64,000 nucleotides of DNA from Hamadaea flava (lineage in GTDB: Bacteria; Actinomycetota; Actinomycetes; Mycobacteriales; Micromonosporaceae), in assembly GCF_024172085.1 (NCBI RefSeq), contig NZ_JAMZDZ010000001.1, forward strand, positions 3,162,001 to 3,226,000, read 5' to 3'. The position numbers and the translations under genes are program-made. Below, one piece after another: positions 1 through 7,540 of the stretch. The notes below the pieces were generated by a model. It was not told where the DNA came from. It did not search any database and saw nothing but the letters and a program-made list of their open reading frames with translations. Position 1 is the first letter of the stretch; every line of letters begins with the position of its first letter.

Positions 1-1002
1 GAGACCAAGGCGCGCATCCGCGCCCTGGCGCTGCTCTCCGGCATCGCCAGCGCCGGGTTCGCGATCGGGCTGATCCTGGGCGGCATCCTCACCCAGGCCG
101 CCTCCTGGCGCTGGGTGCTCTTCGTCAACGTGCCGTTCGGCATCGCCGCCGTCCTGCTCGCACCCCGGTTCGTCCGGGAACCCGAGCGGCACCCGGCGCG
201 GCTGGACATCCCGGGCGCGCTGACCGCGACCGCCGGGGTCGCCGCACTCGTCGCCGGATTCACCCGGGCCGCCGAAGAAGGCTGGTCCGACCCGTGGACG
301 GCCACGTTGCTCGGCGGCGGCGTACTCCTGGTGGCGGGGTTCCTCGCCATCGAGGCGCGCACCCGTCAGCCGATGCTGCCCCTGCGGCTGTTCGCCGACC
401 GCAACCGCGCTGCGGCGTACGCGATCTTCCTGCTCGGCCCGGCCGCGATGATGTCGATGTTCTTCTTCCTGACGCAGTTCCTGCAGGACCTGCGCGGGTT
501 CGACGCCCTGCGGACAGGGGTGGCGTTCCTGCCGATGGCCGCGGCGATGTTCGTCCTGACCCGGGCGATGCCCCGGATCCTGCCGAAGTTCGGTCCGCGG
601 CGGCTGGCGCTCACCGGCATCCCGGTGATGATCGCCGGACTGCTGTGGACGACGCAGCTCACGGCGAGCACGGCGTACTTCCCGGGGGTGTTCGGGCCGA
701 TGCTGCTCATGGGCCTCGGTATGGGGCTCGGGTTCGTCCCGCTGACCCCGACGATCATGGCGAACGTGCCGGCGCAGGACGCGGGCGCGGCCGGTGGCGC
801 GATGCAGACGATGCAGCAGACCGGTGCCTCGCTCGGTCTCGCCGTGCTCGTCACGGTCTTCGGCACGGCTTCCCGGCACGCGGCGTCGTCGGGCTCGTCG
901 ACGCTCGACGCGACCATCCACGGAATGACCACGGCGTTCACCGTCGCGGCCGGCTTCGCGGCGATCGCCCTGCTCGTGGCGACCACCTTCCGCAAGCGCT
1001 GA
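1..1002 (+). CDS. DHA2-type MFS multidrug exporter, C-terminal part
   Basis: This is the last 333 codons of a membrane transporter that begins before the window. The reading frame is open from base 1 (first residues ETKARIRALALLSG), so an internal GTG at 115 is not the true start. The sequence has many hydrophobic segments, including the LFVNVPFGIAAVLLAPRFV stretch typical of DHA2 (14-helix) proton-driven drug exporters. Later helices include AMQTMQQTGASLGLAVLV, another common DHA2 pattern. The family pumps antibiotics and dyes out across the cytoplasmic membrane using the proton gradient; the substrate here cannot be told. It converges on a PAP2 phosphatase gene, with a 73-bp palindrome between the two stops. 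Confidence 0.85.
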   Translation, partial: ETKARIRALALLSGIASAGFAIGLILGGILTQAASWRWVLFVNVPFGIAAVLLAPRFVREPERHPARLDIPGALTATAGVAALVAGFTRAAEEGWSDPWTATLLGGGVLLVAGFLAIEARTRQPMLPLRLFADRNRAAAYAIFLLGPAAMMSMFFFLTQFLQDLRGFDALRTGVAFLPMAAAMFVLTRAMPRILPKFGPRRLALTGIPVMIAGLLWTTQLTASTAYFPGVFGPMLLMGLGMGLGFVPLTPTIMANVPAQDAGAAGGAMQTMQQTGASLGLAVLVTVFGTASRHAASSGSSTLDATIHGMTTAFTVAAGFAAIALLVATTFRKR

Positions 1003-1059
1003 CCGCTGTCAGCCCGCCGGCTCACCGCATGCTCGCCGACGCTCGCTGACGACGCCGAC

Positions 1060-1132
1060 TTTAGCGCTGGATCAGGGTTCTCGGTCGAATCTTGGACCAA
1101 GATTCGACGCGGAACCCTGATCCAGCGCTAAA
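1060..1132. repeat. Palindromic repeat family R1, copy A
   Basis: Positions 1060-1080 and 1112-1132 are perfect 21-bp inverted arms. Inside them 1084-1095 and 1097-1108 form a second inverted pair around base 1096. A close relative lies at 46643-46697. It sits between two convergent genes and could act as a two-way terminator. Its left arm contains the stop codon of the PAP2 gene (1072-1074). Confidence 0.85.
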
Positions 1133-1947
1133 GGAACGGCTGGGGCCAAGGGCGCGGCGGGGGCCAGGGCCACGGGGGTGGCGGCCGCGGGTGGGATGGG
1201 GGAGGTCCCGGGGCGGCGGATGAGCAACAGGATCAGCGCCAGGAACGCGCACACGACGATCCCGTCCAGCCAGTAGTGGTTCGCCGTGGCCACCACGACG
1301 AGGGTGGTGATGATCGGATGGGCCAGCCACAGCCACCGCCACCGCGACCGGGTCATGACGATCAGGCCCAGTGCGACGACCACGGCCCAGCCGATGTGCA
1401 GCGAGGGCATCGCGGCGTACTGGTTGGCGAGGGTGTCGGTGTCGGGCTCGGAGTAGACCGACGGCCCGTAGATCGCGGCGGTGTCGATCAGGCCGAACGC
1501 TCCGACGAGGCGCGGCGGCGCGAGCGGGAACAGCACGTGGACGGCGAGCCCCGCCGCGGTCAGCCCGGTCAGCACCCGCCGGACCCACAGGTAGTACGCC
1601 GGTCGTCGCAGATAGGTCCAGACGAGGAACGCCGCCGTCGCCGGGAAGTGCACCCAGGCGTAGTAGGTGTTGACCACCTGGACGAACGTCGTGTTGTGCA
1701 GCATCGCCGCCTGGACGGACAGTTCGGACGGCAGCCGCAGCCAGCGTTCGGCGTTCCAGACCCGCCCGGCGTTCGCGTACGCCTCGTCGACGTGGCCGCT
1801 CGCGACCAGCCGTCCCGCCTTGTACGCCAGGAACAGCACCGTGACCAGAATCAGTTCCCGGATCGGGTGCGGCCGGGGGTCGGCCGGGGCGGCCCGGTGA
1901 ACGACGCTGGGGCGGTCCAATAGCCGGGACATGAACAGATCATGCAC
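1072..1947 (-). CDS. PAP2-superfamily membrane phosphatase
   Basis: Integral membrane protein of about 291 residues with several hydrophobic segments. The PAP2 signature is visible as APPRL, then MPSLHIGWA (motif 2 with the phosphatase His) and ANHYWLDG (motif 3, His plus Asp). Such proteins dephosphorylate lipid phosphates or, in the inositol-phosphoceramide-synthase-like branch that this resembles, transfer head groups; the substrate is not known. It follows the LysE gene by 37 bp on the same strand, so it is probably the last gene of the phosphoesterase-LysE operon. The start could be GTG 1947 or ATG 1932; neither has a clear ribosome site. The last 20 or so residues and the stop are encoded by repeat R1, which suggests that the repeat replaced the original 3' end. 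Confidence 0.8.
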   Translation of the reverse strand: MHDLFMSRLLDRPSVVHRAAPADPRPHPIRELILVTVLFLAYKAGRLVASGHVDEAYANAGRVWNAERWLRLPSELSVQAAMLHNTTFVQVVNTYYAWVHFPATAAFLVWTYLRRPAYYLWVRRVLTGLTAAGLAVHVLFPLAPPRLVGAFGLIDTAAIYGPSVYSEPDTDTLANQYAAMPSLHIGWAVVVALGLIVMTRSRWRWLWLAHPIITTLVVVATANHYWLDGIVVCAFLALILLLIRRPGTSPIPPAAATPVALAPAAPLAPAVPLALDQGSASNLGPRFDREP

Positions 1948-1984
1948 CCGTGGATCAAGCCCGTGGGGGCAGCCGTGACCGCCC

Positions 1985-2569
1985 TCACGCGGCCAGCGTG
2001 CGTACGCCGAGGAAGACCAGCACCGCGGCGGCGCTCCGTCGGATGCCCGACGCCCAGCGACCAGATCGGATCATTCGCCCGACCCGGGCCAGAACCGCCG
2101 TCCAGCCACCGAGCCAGGCCGTGATGAGCACCGCGTGCGCGGTCGCGAGGACGAGGATCTGCGGCGCGAGCGCGTGCCGCGGGTCGACGAACTGCGGCAC
2201 CAGGGTCAGGTAGATCGAGGCCGCCTTCGGATTGAGCACGTTGCCCAGGTACGCCTGCCGGAACGCGGGCCGCTCGGGGCCCGTCGGCGAACCGAGCGAA
2301 GACGCCGGTCGCGGCGCCCGCCAGGTCCACAGCCCGAGACCGACGAGATAGACCGCCCCCGCCACGCGTACCACCAGGAATGCCTGACTGGACTGCATGA
2401 CGACCGCCGCGAGCCCCACCATCGCGAGCAGCGCGTGGGTGTAGATGCCCGTGACCGTGCCCGCCACCACCGGCAGCGCCCGGCGCGGGCCTCGCACCAT
2501 CAGCAGCGCGAGGCTCGCCCCGGGCGTCGCGATCAGCGGGAGGATCGCGAGCAGGAATCCGGCGACCAT
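1985..2569 (-). CDS. LysE/RhtB-family amino-acid exporter
   Basis: A 194-residue inner-membrane exporter. The N-terminus MVAGFLLAILPLIATPGASL carries the family pattern TPGxxxxL, followed by an amphipathic region and the FRQAYLGNVLNPKAASIY segment (N-P-K-A) found in LysE/RhtB proteins. These proteins export amino acids or related small solutes. ATG 2569 shares one base with the stop of the upstream phosphoesterase gene (TGATG), so the two are probably translationally coupled. The frame stays open far upstream, but codons before 2569 read as the wrong frame of the phosphoesterase. The exported substrate is unknown. Confidence 0.88.
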   Translation of the reverse strand: MVAGFLLAILPLIATPGASLALLMVRGPRRALPVVAGTVTGIYTHALLAMVGLAAVVMQSSQAFLVVRVAGAVYLVGLGLWTWRAPRPASSLGSPTGPERPAFRQAYLGNVLNPKAASIYLTLVPQFVDPRHALAPQILVLATAHAVLITAWLGGWTAVLARVGRMIRSGRWASGIRRSAAAVLVFLGVRTLAA

Positions 2570-3306
2570 CAGACGACGACTCGGTAGTGCGTCGTCAGCA
2601 CGCCATCGCTCAGCACGTGGTAGGCCAGCCCCGGGGGCGCGTCGAGGTCCGCGAGCGCCGCGCCCTCCCAGGGCAGCCGCAGCGTCCACGTCACCGCCGG
2701 GCCGACGAGCACGGGCCGGCCCGCGAAGGTCGAGACCGCGGCCGTGTGCGCGTGCCCGGTGATCAGGGCTACGACCGACGGGTACGCCGAGAGCAGCTCG
2801 GCCAGCTCGGCTTCGCGCTGGAGCCGGTAAGCGTCCGGCAACGGGTGGTGCATGGCGGCGGGTGGGTGGTGGAAGGCGAGGAAGGCCGGGGCGTCTCGGT
2901 GCTGGTCGAGGGTGGCCGTGATCCAGGCGGTCGTCTCGTCGTCGAGGAGACCGTCGTCGTTGCCCGGGACGCTGGAGTCGCACATGAGGACCACCGCGTC
3001 CTTGATCTTGTGCAGTTCGTTGATCGGCCCGGCCGACGGCGGCTCGCCCAGCAGGAACTCCCGGTACGCCGGTCGCGCGTCGTGGTTGCCGGGGCACCAC
3101 AGCACCGGGGCTGGGAAGTCGTTCAGCAGCTCGGCGGCTTCGGCGTACTCGGCCGGGGCGGCGGTGTCGGCGATGTCGCCCGTGACGAGCAGGGCGTCCA
3201 CTAGCTGCGGCAGATTCCGCAGGTACGCCACGGTCTTCGCGGCCCGCTCGGTGGCGCGCGCGGTGCCGTCGAGGTGGAGGTCGCTGATCTGGGCCAGCAG
3301 CAGCAT
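2569..3306 (-). CDS. Calcineurin-like metallophosphoesterase (CpdA/Icc type)
   Basis: A 245-residue cytoplasmic protein with the complete metallophosphoesterase set: D9-x-H11 (SDLHLDG), TGD at 42-44, GNHD at 73-76, H146-H147 in FHHPP, and GHAH at 184-187. This order matches the cyclic-nucleotide phosphodiesterase CpdA/Icc group, which binds two metal ions and hydrolyses cyclic mononucleotides or other phosphodiesters. Start ATG 3306 is preceded by GGAGAT. It is the first gene of a likely operon with the LysE exporter and PAP2 phosphatase. It is divergent from a CGNR zinc-finger gene, with a 31-bp palindrome in the shared promoter region. Confidence 0.87.
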   Translation of the reverse strand: MLLLAQISDLHLDGTARATERAAKTVAYLRNLPQLVDALLVTGDIADTAAPAEYAEAAELLNDFPAPVLWCPGNHDARPAYREFLLGEPPSAGPINELHKIKDAVVLMCDSSVPGNDDGLLDDETTAWITATLDQHRDAPAFLAFHHPPAAMHHPLPDAYRLQREAELAELLSAYPSVVALITGHAHTAAVSTFAGRPVLVGPAVTWTLRLPWEGAALADLDAPPGLAYHVLSDGVLTTHYRVVV

Positions 3307-3315
3307 GGAGATCTC

Positions 3316-3346
3316 CCTAACGGTAAAACTGTCTTTTGCCGTTAGG
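3316..3346. promoter_or_regulatory. Candidate operator palindrome between phosphoesterase and CGNR genes
   Basis: Arms CCTAACGGTAAAA (3316-3328) and TTTTGCCGTTAGG (3334-3346) are inverted copies with one mismatch in 13 and a 5-bp spacer. The element is AT-rich for this genome and lies 10 bp from the phosphoesterase start and 24 bp from the CGNR start. This is where a regulator of both divergent genes would bind. The CGNR protein is the obvious candidate, by inference. Confidence 0.65.
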
Positions 3347-3369
3347 CACGCTAGCGTACGCTTCATCGC

Positions 3370-3930
3370 ATGGTCAACACGGTGGCGCTCGATCTCGCGA
3401 GCACGATCCGGCACGACGGCGACGGAGGCGTCCTCGACACTTTGACCTCGGTCGACGGGCTGGAAGCCCTCCTGGCCGACGTCGGTCTCGTCGACGTCGC
3501 GGCCTCTGACGCGTTGCTCGTCCGAGTCGTCGAGGTACGCGCGGCGACCCGGGCGCTGTTCGCCCGTGCGGTCGAGCCGGGGCCGCCGAGCCGGGCGGAC
3601 GCCAATCGCCTGATGCCCCTGGACGACGCCGTGGCGCTGATCAACCGCTCTGCGGCACTGGCTCCGGTGACGCCGGCCCTGTCCTGGCCGCCTTCGTCCA
3701 CAATGCACACCGTCGCCGGGGTGTCGCCGGACGACGCCGTGCTCGCCACGCTCGCCCGCGCCACCATCGACTTCCTCACCAGCCCGGACGCCGCCGAACT
3801 ACGCGCCTGCACGGCACCCCGATGCGTTCGGTACTTCGTGAAGGGCCACGGACGGCAGGAGTTCTGCAAGCCGTCGTGCAGCAACCGGGCTCGCGCCGCT
3901 CGCCACTATTCGCGTACGCACGCCGCTTGA
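3370..3930 (+). CDS. CGNR zinc-finger protein (ABATE domain), putative transcription regulator
   Basis: A 186-residue protein. The N-terminal part (LDLASTIRHDGDG, then VEVRAATRALF) looks like the ABATE stress-binding domain. The C-terminus holds the zinc finger: C147 and C152 (CTAPRC), then C166 and C170 with the CSNR version of the CGNR motif, followed by basic RARAARHYSRTHA. Family members are thought to be DNA-binding regulators with a small-molecule-sensing N-domain. The gene is divergent from the phosphoesterase-LysE-PAP2 operon. The palindrome at 3316-3346 suggests that it controls itself and that operon. A ligand exported by LysE could be the signal, but this is inference. Confidence 0.85.
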   Translation: MVNTVALDLASTIRHDGDGGVLDTLTSVDGLEALLADVGLVDVAASDALLVRVVEVRAATRALFARAVEPGPPSRADANRLMPLDDAVALINRSAALAPVTPALSWPPSSTMHTVAGVSPDDAVLATLARATIDFLTSPDAAELRACTAPRCVRYFVKGHGRQEFCKPSCSNRARAARHYSRTHAA

Positions 3931-3944
3931 CGCTCGCTCTGCTC

Positions 3945-4054
3945 GCTCGGCCACGCTCGGCCACGCTCGGCCACGCTCGACGCCCGCTCCATGATCGTCG
4001 GCTGCCGCCGTTCAACGCGGTCGCGGCCTCCATGATCGTCGGCTGCCGCCGTTC
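3945..4054. repeat. Short tandem and direct repeats between convergent genes
   Basis: Three exact copies of the 10-mer GCTCGGCCAC lie at 3945-3974. They are followed by two exact 26-bp direct copies at 3988-4013 and 4029-4054, whose core is ATGATCGTCGGCTGCCGCCG. No coding sense was found here. Confidence 0.75.
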
Positions 4055-4073
4055 TTGGAGCTCTAAGCGCCAC

Positions 4074-4094
4074 GATCGTCGGCCACCGACGATC
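4074..4094. terminator. Likely two-way terminator hairpin
   Basis: A perfect 9-bp stem, GATCGTCGG/CCGACGATC, with a 3-base CCA loop. It lies between the convergent CGNR and TetR genes. No U-run follows, as is common in actinobacteria. Confidence 0.55.
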
Positions 4095-4117
4095 TCGCGC
4101 CGATCGATCCGACCGGC

Positions 4118-4690
4118 TCAGCCGGCCAGCTCACGGGCCAGCGGCAGGCCCTCGATGACCATGCGCACCAGCAGGTCGTAGCTCTCATCCACGTCCTCGG
4201 CCAGGCCGAATCCCCCGGCGACCTGGATCGAGGCGAACCCGTGACAGGCGGAACGCAACGCGCGGGCGGCATGGATGGCAGCCGAACCCTCCAGCCCGAA
4301 CCCGCGCAGGACGGCGAGGAACACCGTCAGCGTCCGGACGGCCGCCTCGGCTTCCCGCGTGTTCGGTGGGGCGGCCTGCACGGTCAGGGCGTACCGGTGA
4401 GGGTTGTCCATGGCGTACGCCCGGAAGGTGACGGCGAGCGCCCGCAACGCGTCCGGCCCCGACCGGCCCACGCAGTCGGCGCCCAATCGTTCGGTCAGGT
4501 CGTCGATGATGCGTACGCGCAGCAGGCTGACCAGCTCATCCAGGTTGCGGATGTGCTTGTAGAGCGCCGGGACCGCGACCCCGGCCCGTTTCGCGACCGC
4601 GGTCAGGGTGAGCCCGGTCAGCCCGTCGTCGTCGAGGACGCCCAACGCGAGGTCCACGATCGCGCCGGGCGTCAGCCCCGCCCTAGGCAT
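4118..4690 (-). CDS. TetR-family transcriptional regulator
   Basis: A 190-residue regulator. Residues 1-50 form the TetR helix-turn-helix (GLTPGAIVDLALGVLDDDG, then LTAVAKRAGVAVPALYKHI). The rest is the all-helical ligand domain; RALAVTFRAYAMDNPHRYAL is typical of the WHG-type C-terminal domain. Its start overlaps the end of the alpha/beta hydrolase gene by 8 bp, so it is the second gene of a two-gene operon. It probably represses that operon through the palindrome at 5566-5582. The inducer is unknown and may be a substrate or product of the hydrolase. Confidence 0.9.
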   Translation of the reverse strand: MPRAGLTPGAIVDLALGVLDDDGLTGLTLTAVAKRAGVAVPALYKHIRNLDELVSLLRVRIIDDLTERLGADCVGRSGPDALRALAVTFRAYAMDNPHRYALTVQAAPPNTREAEAAVRTLTVFLAVLRGFGLEGSAAIHAARALRSACHGFASIQVAGGFGLAEDVDESYDLLVRMVIEGLPLARELAG

Positions 4691-5513
4691 CCGCGTACTT
4701 GCTGAGGAAGGGCAGGATCACGTCGGCCACCCGCTGCGGCATCTGCGTGTGCGGGTAGTGCCCCGCGCCCTCGATCATCGCCACCGAGCCCAGTCCGGCG
4801 GGCATCTCGGCGACGATGCCCTCGGCCTCGGCGACCGGGCTCGGGAAGTCGGGGTCCAGCGTGCCCATCACGACCAGCGCCGGACGCTGGATGTGGGCCA
4901 GCTTCGCTCCGGCGTCGGCACCGGATGCGAAGGCCATCTTGGCCGCGGCCGCCATCCGGCCCGGTTCGCGCAGATTGCGCTCCAGCATCGCCAGCTGCCC
5001 CTCGAAGGCTGCTCCCGAGGTCCCCGGGTACGCGTGCCGCAGGTACGTCTTCCACAGCCCGGTGCTGCGGAACATCATCGAGAGCGCGATGAGCGAGAAG
5101 CCCTTCACGAAGCGCCCGTTGACGTCACCCAGCTTCATCGTGGGCTTACGCGTCCCTGGGTCGATCTCGACGATGGCCCGGACCAGTTCCGGGGCATCGG
5201 CCGCGATGATGTTGGCCGCGCCGCCGGCGAACGAGTGCCCGATGAAGATCGCCGGTTCGCCGAGGTGCCGCAGCAATGCGATGAAGTCCTTCGCACTGTC
5301 GGTCCGCGTGTAGGACGCCCAGCCCGTGCTCGACTCGCCGTGCCCGCGCAGGTCGGCGTTGACCACTCGGTAGCCCTCGTCGACCAGCATCGGGACCAGG
5401 AACCGGAAGGCTTCGCGGTTGTCGGCGAGCCCGTGGCCCAGGACCACCAGCGGCCCTTCGCCCACCACGTCGTACGCGATCGTGCCGCCCTCTACCGCCA
5501 GAAACTCGGTCAT
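4683..5513 (-). CDS. Alpha/beta-fold hydrolase
   Basis: A 276-residue soluble hydrolase. Visible landmarks are the oxyanion loop GHGLADNREAF, DLRGHGESS, the nucleophile elbow GHSFAGG (Ser94), an acid residue in GTLDPDFP and the catalytic His in GAGHYPH. These suit an esterase, epoxide-hydrolase-like or haloperoxidase-like enzyme; the substrate cannot be told. ATG 5513 follows a strong GGGGAGG site. The TetR gene downstream overlaps it. The upstream region is AT-rich and carries a 17-bp palindrome likely to be the operator. Confidence 0.88.
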   Translation of the reverse strand: MTEFLAVEGGTIAYDVVGEGPLVVLGHGLADNREAFRFLVPMLVDEGYRVVNADLRGHGESSTGWASYTRTDSAKDFIALLRHLGEPAIFIGHSFAGGAANIIAADAPELVRAIVEIDPGTRKPTMKLGDVNGRFVKGFSLIALSMMFRSTGLWKTYLRHAYPGTSGAAFEGQLAMLERNLREPGRMAAAAKMAFASGADAGAKLAHIQRPALVVMGTLDPDFPSPVAEAEGIVAEMPAGLGSVAMIEGAGHYPHTQMPQRVADVILPFLSKYADA

Positions 5514-5565
5514 CAGACCCTCCCCTTGCCGTACATCCCGGGCTTGTTAGCCCCTGTAGCCATAA

Positions 5566-5582
5566 GGTTAATGCCTTTAACC
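5566..5582. promoter_or_regulatory. Candidate TetR operator
   Basis: The perfect palindrome GGTTAA-TGCCT-TTAACC lies in an AT-rich stretch, 53 bp upstream of the hydrolase start. Its size and place suit the TetR repressor encoded downstream in the same operon. Confidence 0.55.
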
Positions 5583-5711
5583 AACGATTGCAAGTCCCGT
5601 GCCGTAGGTTGGGGACCATGCCGCTTACCCATCTGCGTACCCAGGTGCCAGCCGGAACCGACGGGGTACGGGTGAGGCGGAAACGCGGTCGCCTGCCCCG
5701 CGCGCCGGAAT

Positions 5712-5727
5712 AGTTGAACCGTCAATT
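5712..5727. promoter_or_regulatory. Candidate operator before the luciferase-like monooxygenase
   Basis: The imperfect palindrome AGTTGA-ACCG-TCAATT (5 of 6 arm bases match) lies 39 bp before the chosen start. The TTGA-N4-TCAA core is a common regulator-binding layout. The regulator is not encoded next to it. Confidence 0.4.
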
Positions 5728-5766
5728 ACTGTTGGCTTCAGCGTGACAACGACTGAGGAGAAGGCC

Positions 5767-6897
5767 ATGGGGATGCAGTTCGGGATCTTCACCGTCGGCG
5801 ACGTGACGCCGGATCCGACCAACGGCACCACGCCGACCGAGGCCGAGCGCATCAAGGCGATGACGACCATCGCGCTCAAGGCCGAGGAGGTCGGGCTCGA
5901 CGTCTTCGCGACCGGTGAGCACCACAACCCGCCGTTCGTCCCGTCCTCGCCGACGACGATGCTCGGCTGGATCGCGGCCAAGACGTCCAAGCTGCTGCTG
6001 TCCACCGCGACGACGCTGATCACCACCAACGACCCGGTGAAGATCGCCGAGGACTACGCGATGCTCCAGCACCTCGCGGACGGCCGCGTGGACCTGATGC
6101 TCGGCCGCGGGAACACCGGCCCGGTCTACCCCTGGTTCGGTCAGGACATCCGCAACGGCATCGCGCTCGCCGTCGAGAACTACGCCCTGCTGCACCGGCT
6201 GTGGCGTGAGGACGTCGTCGACTGGAAGGGCAAGTTCCGTACGCCGTTGCAGTCGTTCACCTCGACGCCGGCCCCGCTCGACGGGGTTCCGCCGTTCGTG
6301 TGGCACGGCTCGATCCGCAGCCCCGAGATCGCCGAACAGGCCGCGTACTACGGGGACGGGTTCTTCGCCAACCACATCTTCTGGCCGAAGGAACACACGC
6401 AGCGCATGGTCGGCCTGTACCGGCAGCGCTTCGAGCACTACGGCCACGGCTCGGCCGACCAGGCCATCGTCGGCCTCGGCGGCCAGGTCTTCATGCGCAA
6501 GAACTCGCAGGACGCGGTCAAGGAGTTCCGGCCGTACTTCGACAACGCGCCGGTCTACGGGCACGGCCCGTCGATGGAGGAGTTCACCGCCGAGACGCCG
6601 CTGACCGTCGGCAGCCCGCAGCAGGTCATCGACCGTACGCTCGGCTTCCGCGAGTACGTCGGCGACTACCAGCGCCAGCTGTTCCTCATGGACCACGCCG
6701 GCCTGCCGCTGAAGACGGTGCTGGAGCAGCTCGACCTCCTCGGCGAGGAGGTCGTCCCGGTGCTGCGCAAGGAGTTCGCCGCGCTCCGCAAGCCGGGCGT
6801 GCCGGACGCCCCCACCCACGCGTCGCTCGTCGCTGCGGCGGCCGCCGCCAAGGACTCCACTGTGGAGGCCGTACCGGCGGGGAAGGACGGACAGTGA
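5767..6897 (+). CDS. LLM-class flavin-dependent monooxygenase, CE1758-like
   Basis: A bacterial-luciferase-like TIM-barrel protein of 376 residues from ATG 5767. GAGGAG lies 6 bp upstream of that ATG; an in-frame GTG at 5743 would add 8 residues. Family features are MQFGIFTVGD at the first strand, EHHNPPF, LADGRVDLMLGRGN and a GDGFFANHIFWP segment. It uses reduced FMN to oxidise a substrate with O2. The next gene, a flavin reductase overlapping by 4 bp, should supply FMNH2. This pairing matches the CE1758/CE1759 duo known in actinobacteria, whose substrate is not established. Confidence 0.9.
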   Translation: MGMQFGIFTVGDVTPDPTNGTTPTEAERIKAMTTIALKAEEVGLDVFATGEHHNPPFVPSSPTTMLGWIAAKTSKLLLSTATTLITTNDPVKIAEDYAMLQHLADGRVDLMLGRGNTGPVYPWFGQDIRNGIALAVENYALLHRLWREDVVDWKGKFRTPLQSFTSTPAPLDGVPPFVWHGSIRSPEIAEQAAYYGDGFFANHIFWPKEHTQRMVGLYRQRFEHYGHGSADQAIVGLGGQVFMRKNSQDAVKEFRPYFDNAPVYGHGPSMEEFTAETPLTVGSPQQVIDRTLGFREYVGDYQRQLFLMDHAGLPLKTVLEQLDLLGEEVVPVLRKEFAALRKPGVPDAPTHASLVAAAAAAKDSTVEAVPAGKDGQ

Positions 6898-7526
6898 AGC
6901 AGCGCACCCTCGCGGTCGTGTCGGCCGGGCTGAGCCAGCCCTCCTCGACACGGCTGCTGGCCGATCGGCTCGCCGCCGCCACCAGCGGCGAGCTGGATCG
7001 GCTCGGCGTCAGCGTCGACACCACCTTCGTCGAGGTACGCGACCACGCCCACGACATCATGAACAACCTGCTGACCGGGTTCCCCGCGGCCGGGCTGCGG
7101 GAGGCGATCGACACGGTGAGCAACGCGGACGGCCTGATCGTCGTGACGCCGATCTTCAACGCCTCGTTCAGCGGGCTGTTCAAGTCGTTCTTCGACGTGC
7201 TCGACGACTCCGCGCTCATCGGGCGGCCGGTGCTGCTCGCCGCCACCGGCGGCTCGGCCCGGCACTCGCTCGCCCTGGAACACGCGGTCCGCCCGATGTT
7301 CAGCTACCTGCGCTCGCAGACCGTCCCGACCTCGGTGTACGCCGCCCCGGAGGACTGGGCCGGGGCGCCCGGCGACGCCGAGGCGAGCGGCGCGCTCGCC
7401 GACCGCATCCGCCGAGCGGCGACCGAACTGGCCGAGCTGATCGATCGGCACGAGCCGACGAAGGCGGCCGACCCGTTCGCGCTCACCACGACGTTCGAGG
7501 AGCTGCTGGGCGGCTCGTCGGACTGA
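6894..7526 (+). CDS. NADPH-dependent FMN reductase, CE1759-like
   Basis: A 210-residue flavodoxin-fold flavin reductase. It begins VKQRTLAVVSAGLSQPSSTR, which holds the phosphate-binding SxGLSxPSST loop. TPIFNASFSGLFKSFFD is the usual flavin-contact region, and LLAATGGSARHSL follows. GTG 6894 overlaps the monooxygenase stop (GTGA) and is preceded by GGAAGGAC. It reduces FMN with NAD(P)H to feed the partner luciferase-like enzyme, forming a two-component oxygenase. Confidence 0.9.
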   Translation: MKQRTLAVVSAGLSQPSSTRLLADRLAAATSGELDRLGVSVDTTFVEVRDHAHDIMNNLLTGFPAAGLREAIDTVSNADGLIVVTPIFNASFSGLFKSFFDVLDDSALIGRPVLLAATGGSARHSLALEHAVRPMFSYLRSQTVPTSVYAAPEDWAGAPGDAEASGALADRIRRAATELAELIDRHEPTKAADPFALTTTFEELLGGSSD

Positions 7527-7540
7527 CCGCGCCGGCCCGC

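Noticed and set aside
5618-5713. 31-codon open frame upstream of the luciferase-like gene
   Set aside because: Basic, low-complexity peptide with no family and a weak start signal. It lies over promoter sequence, so coding is not supported.
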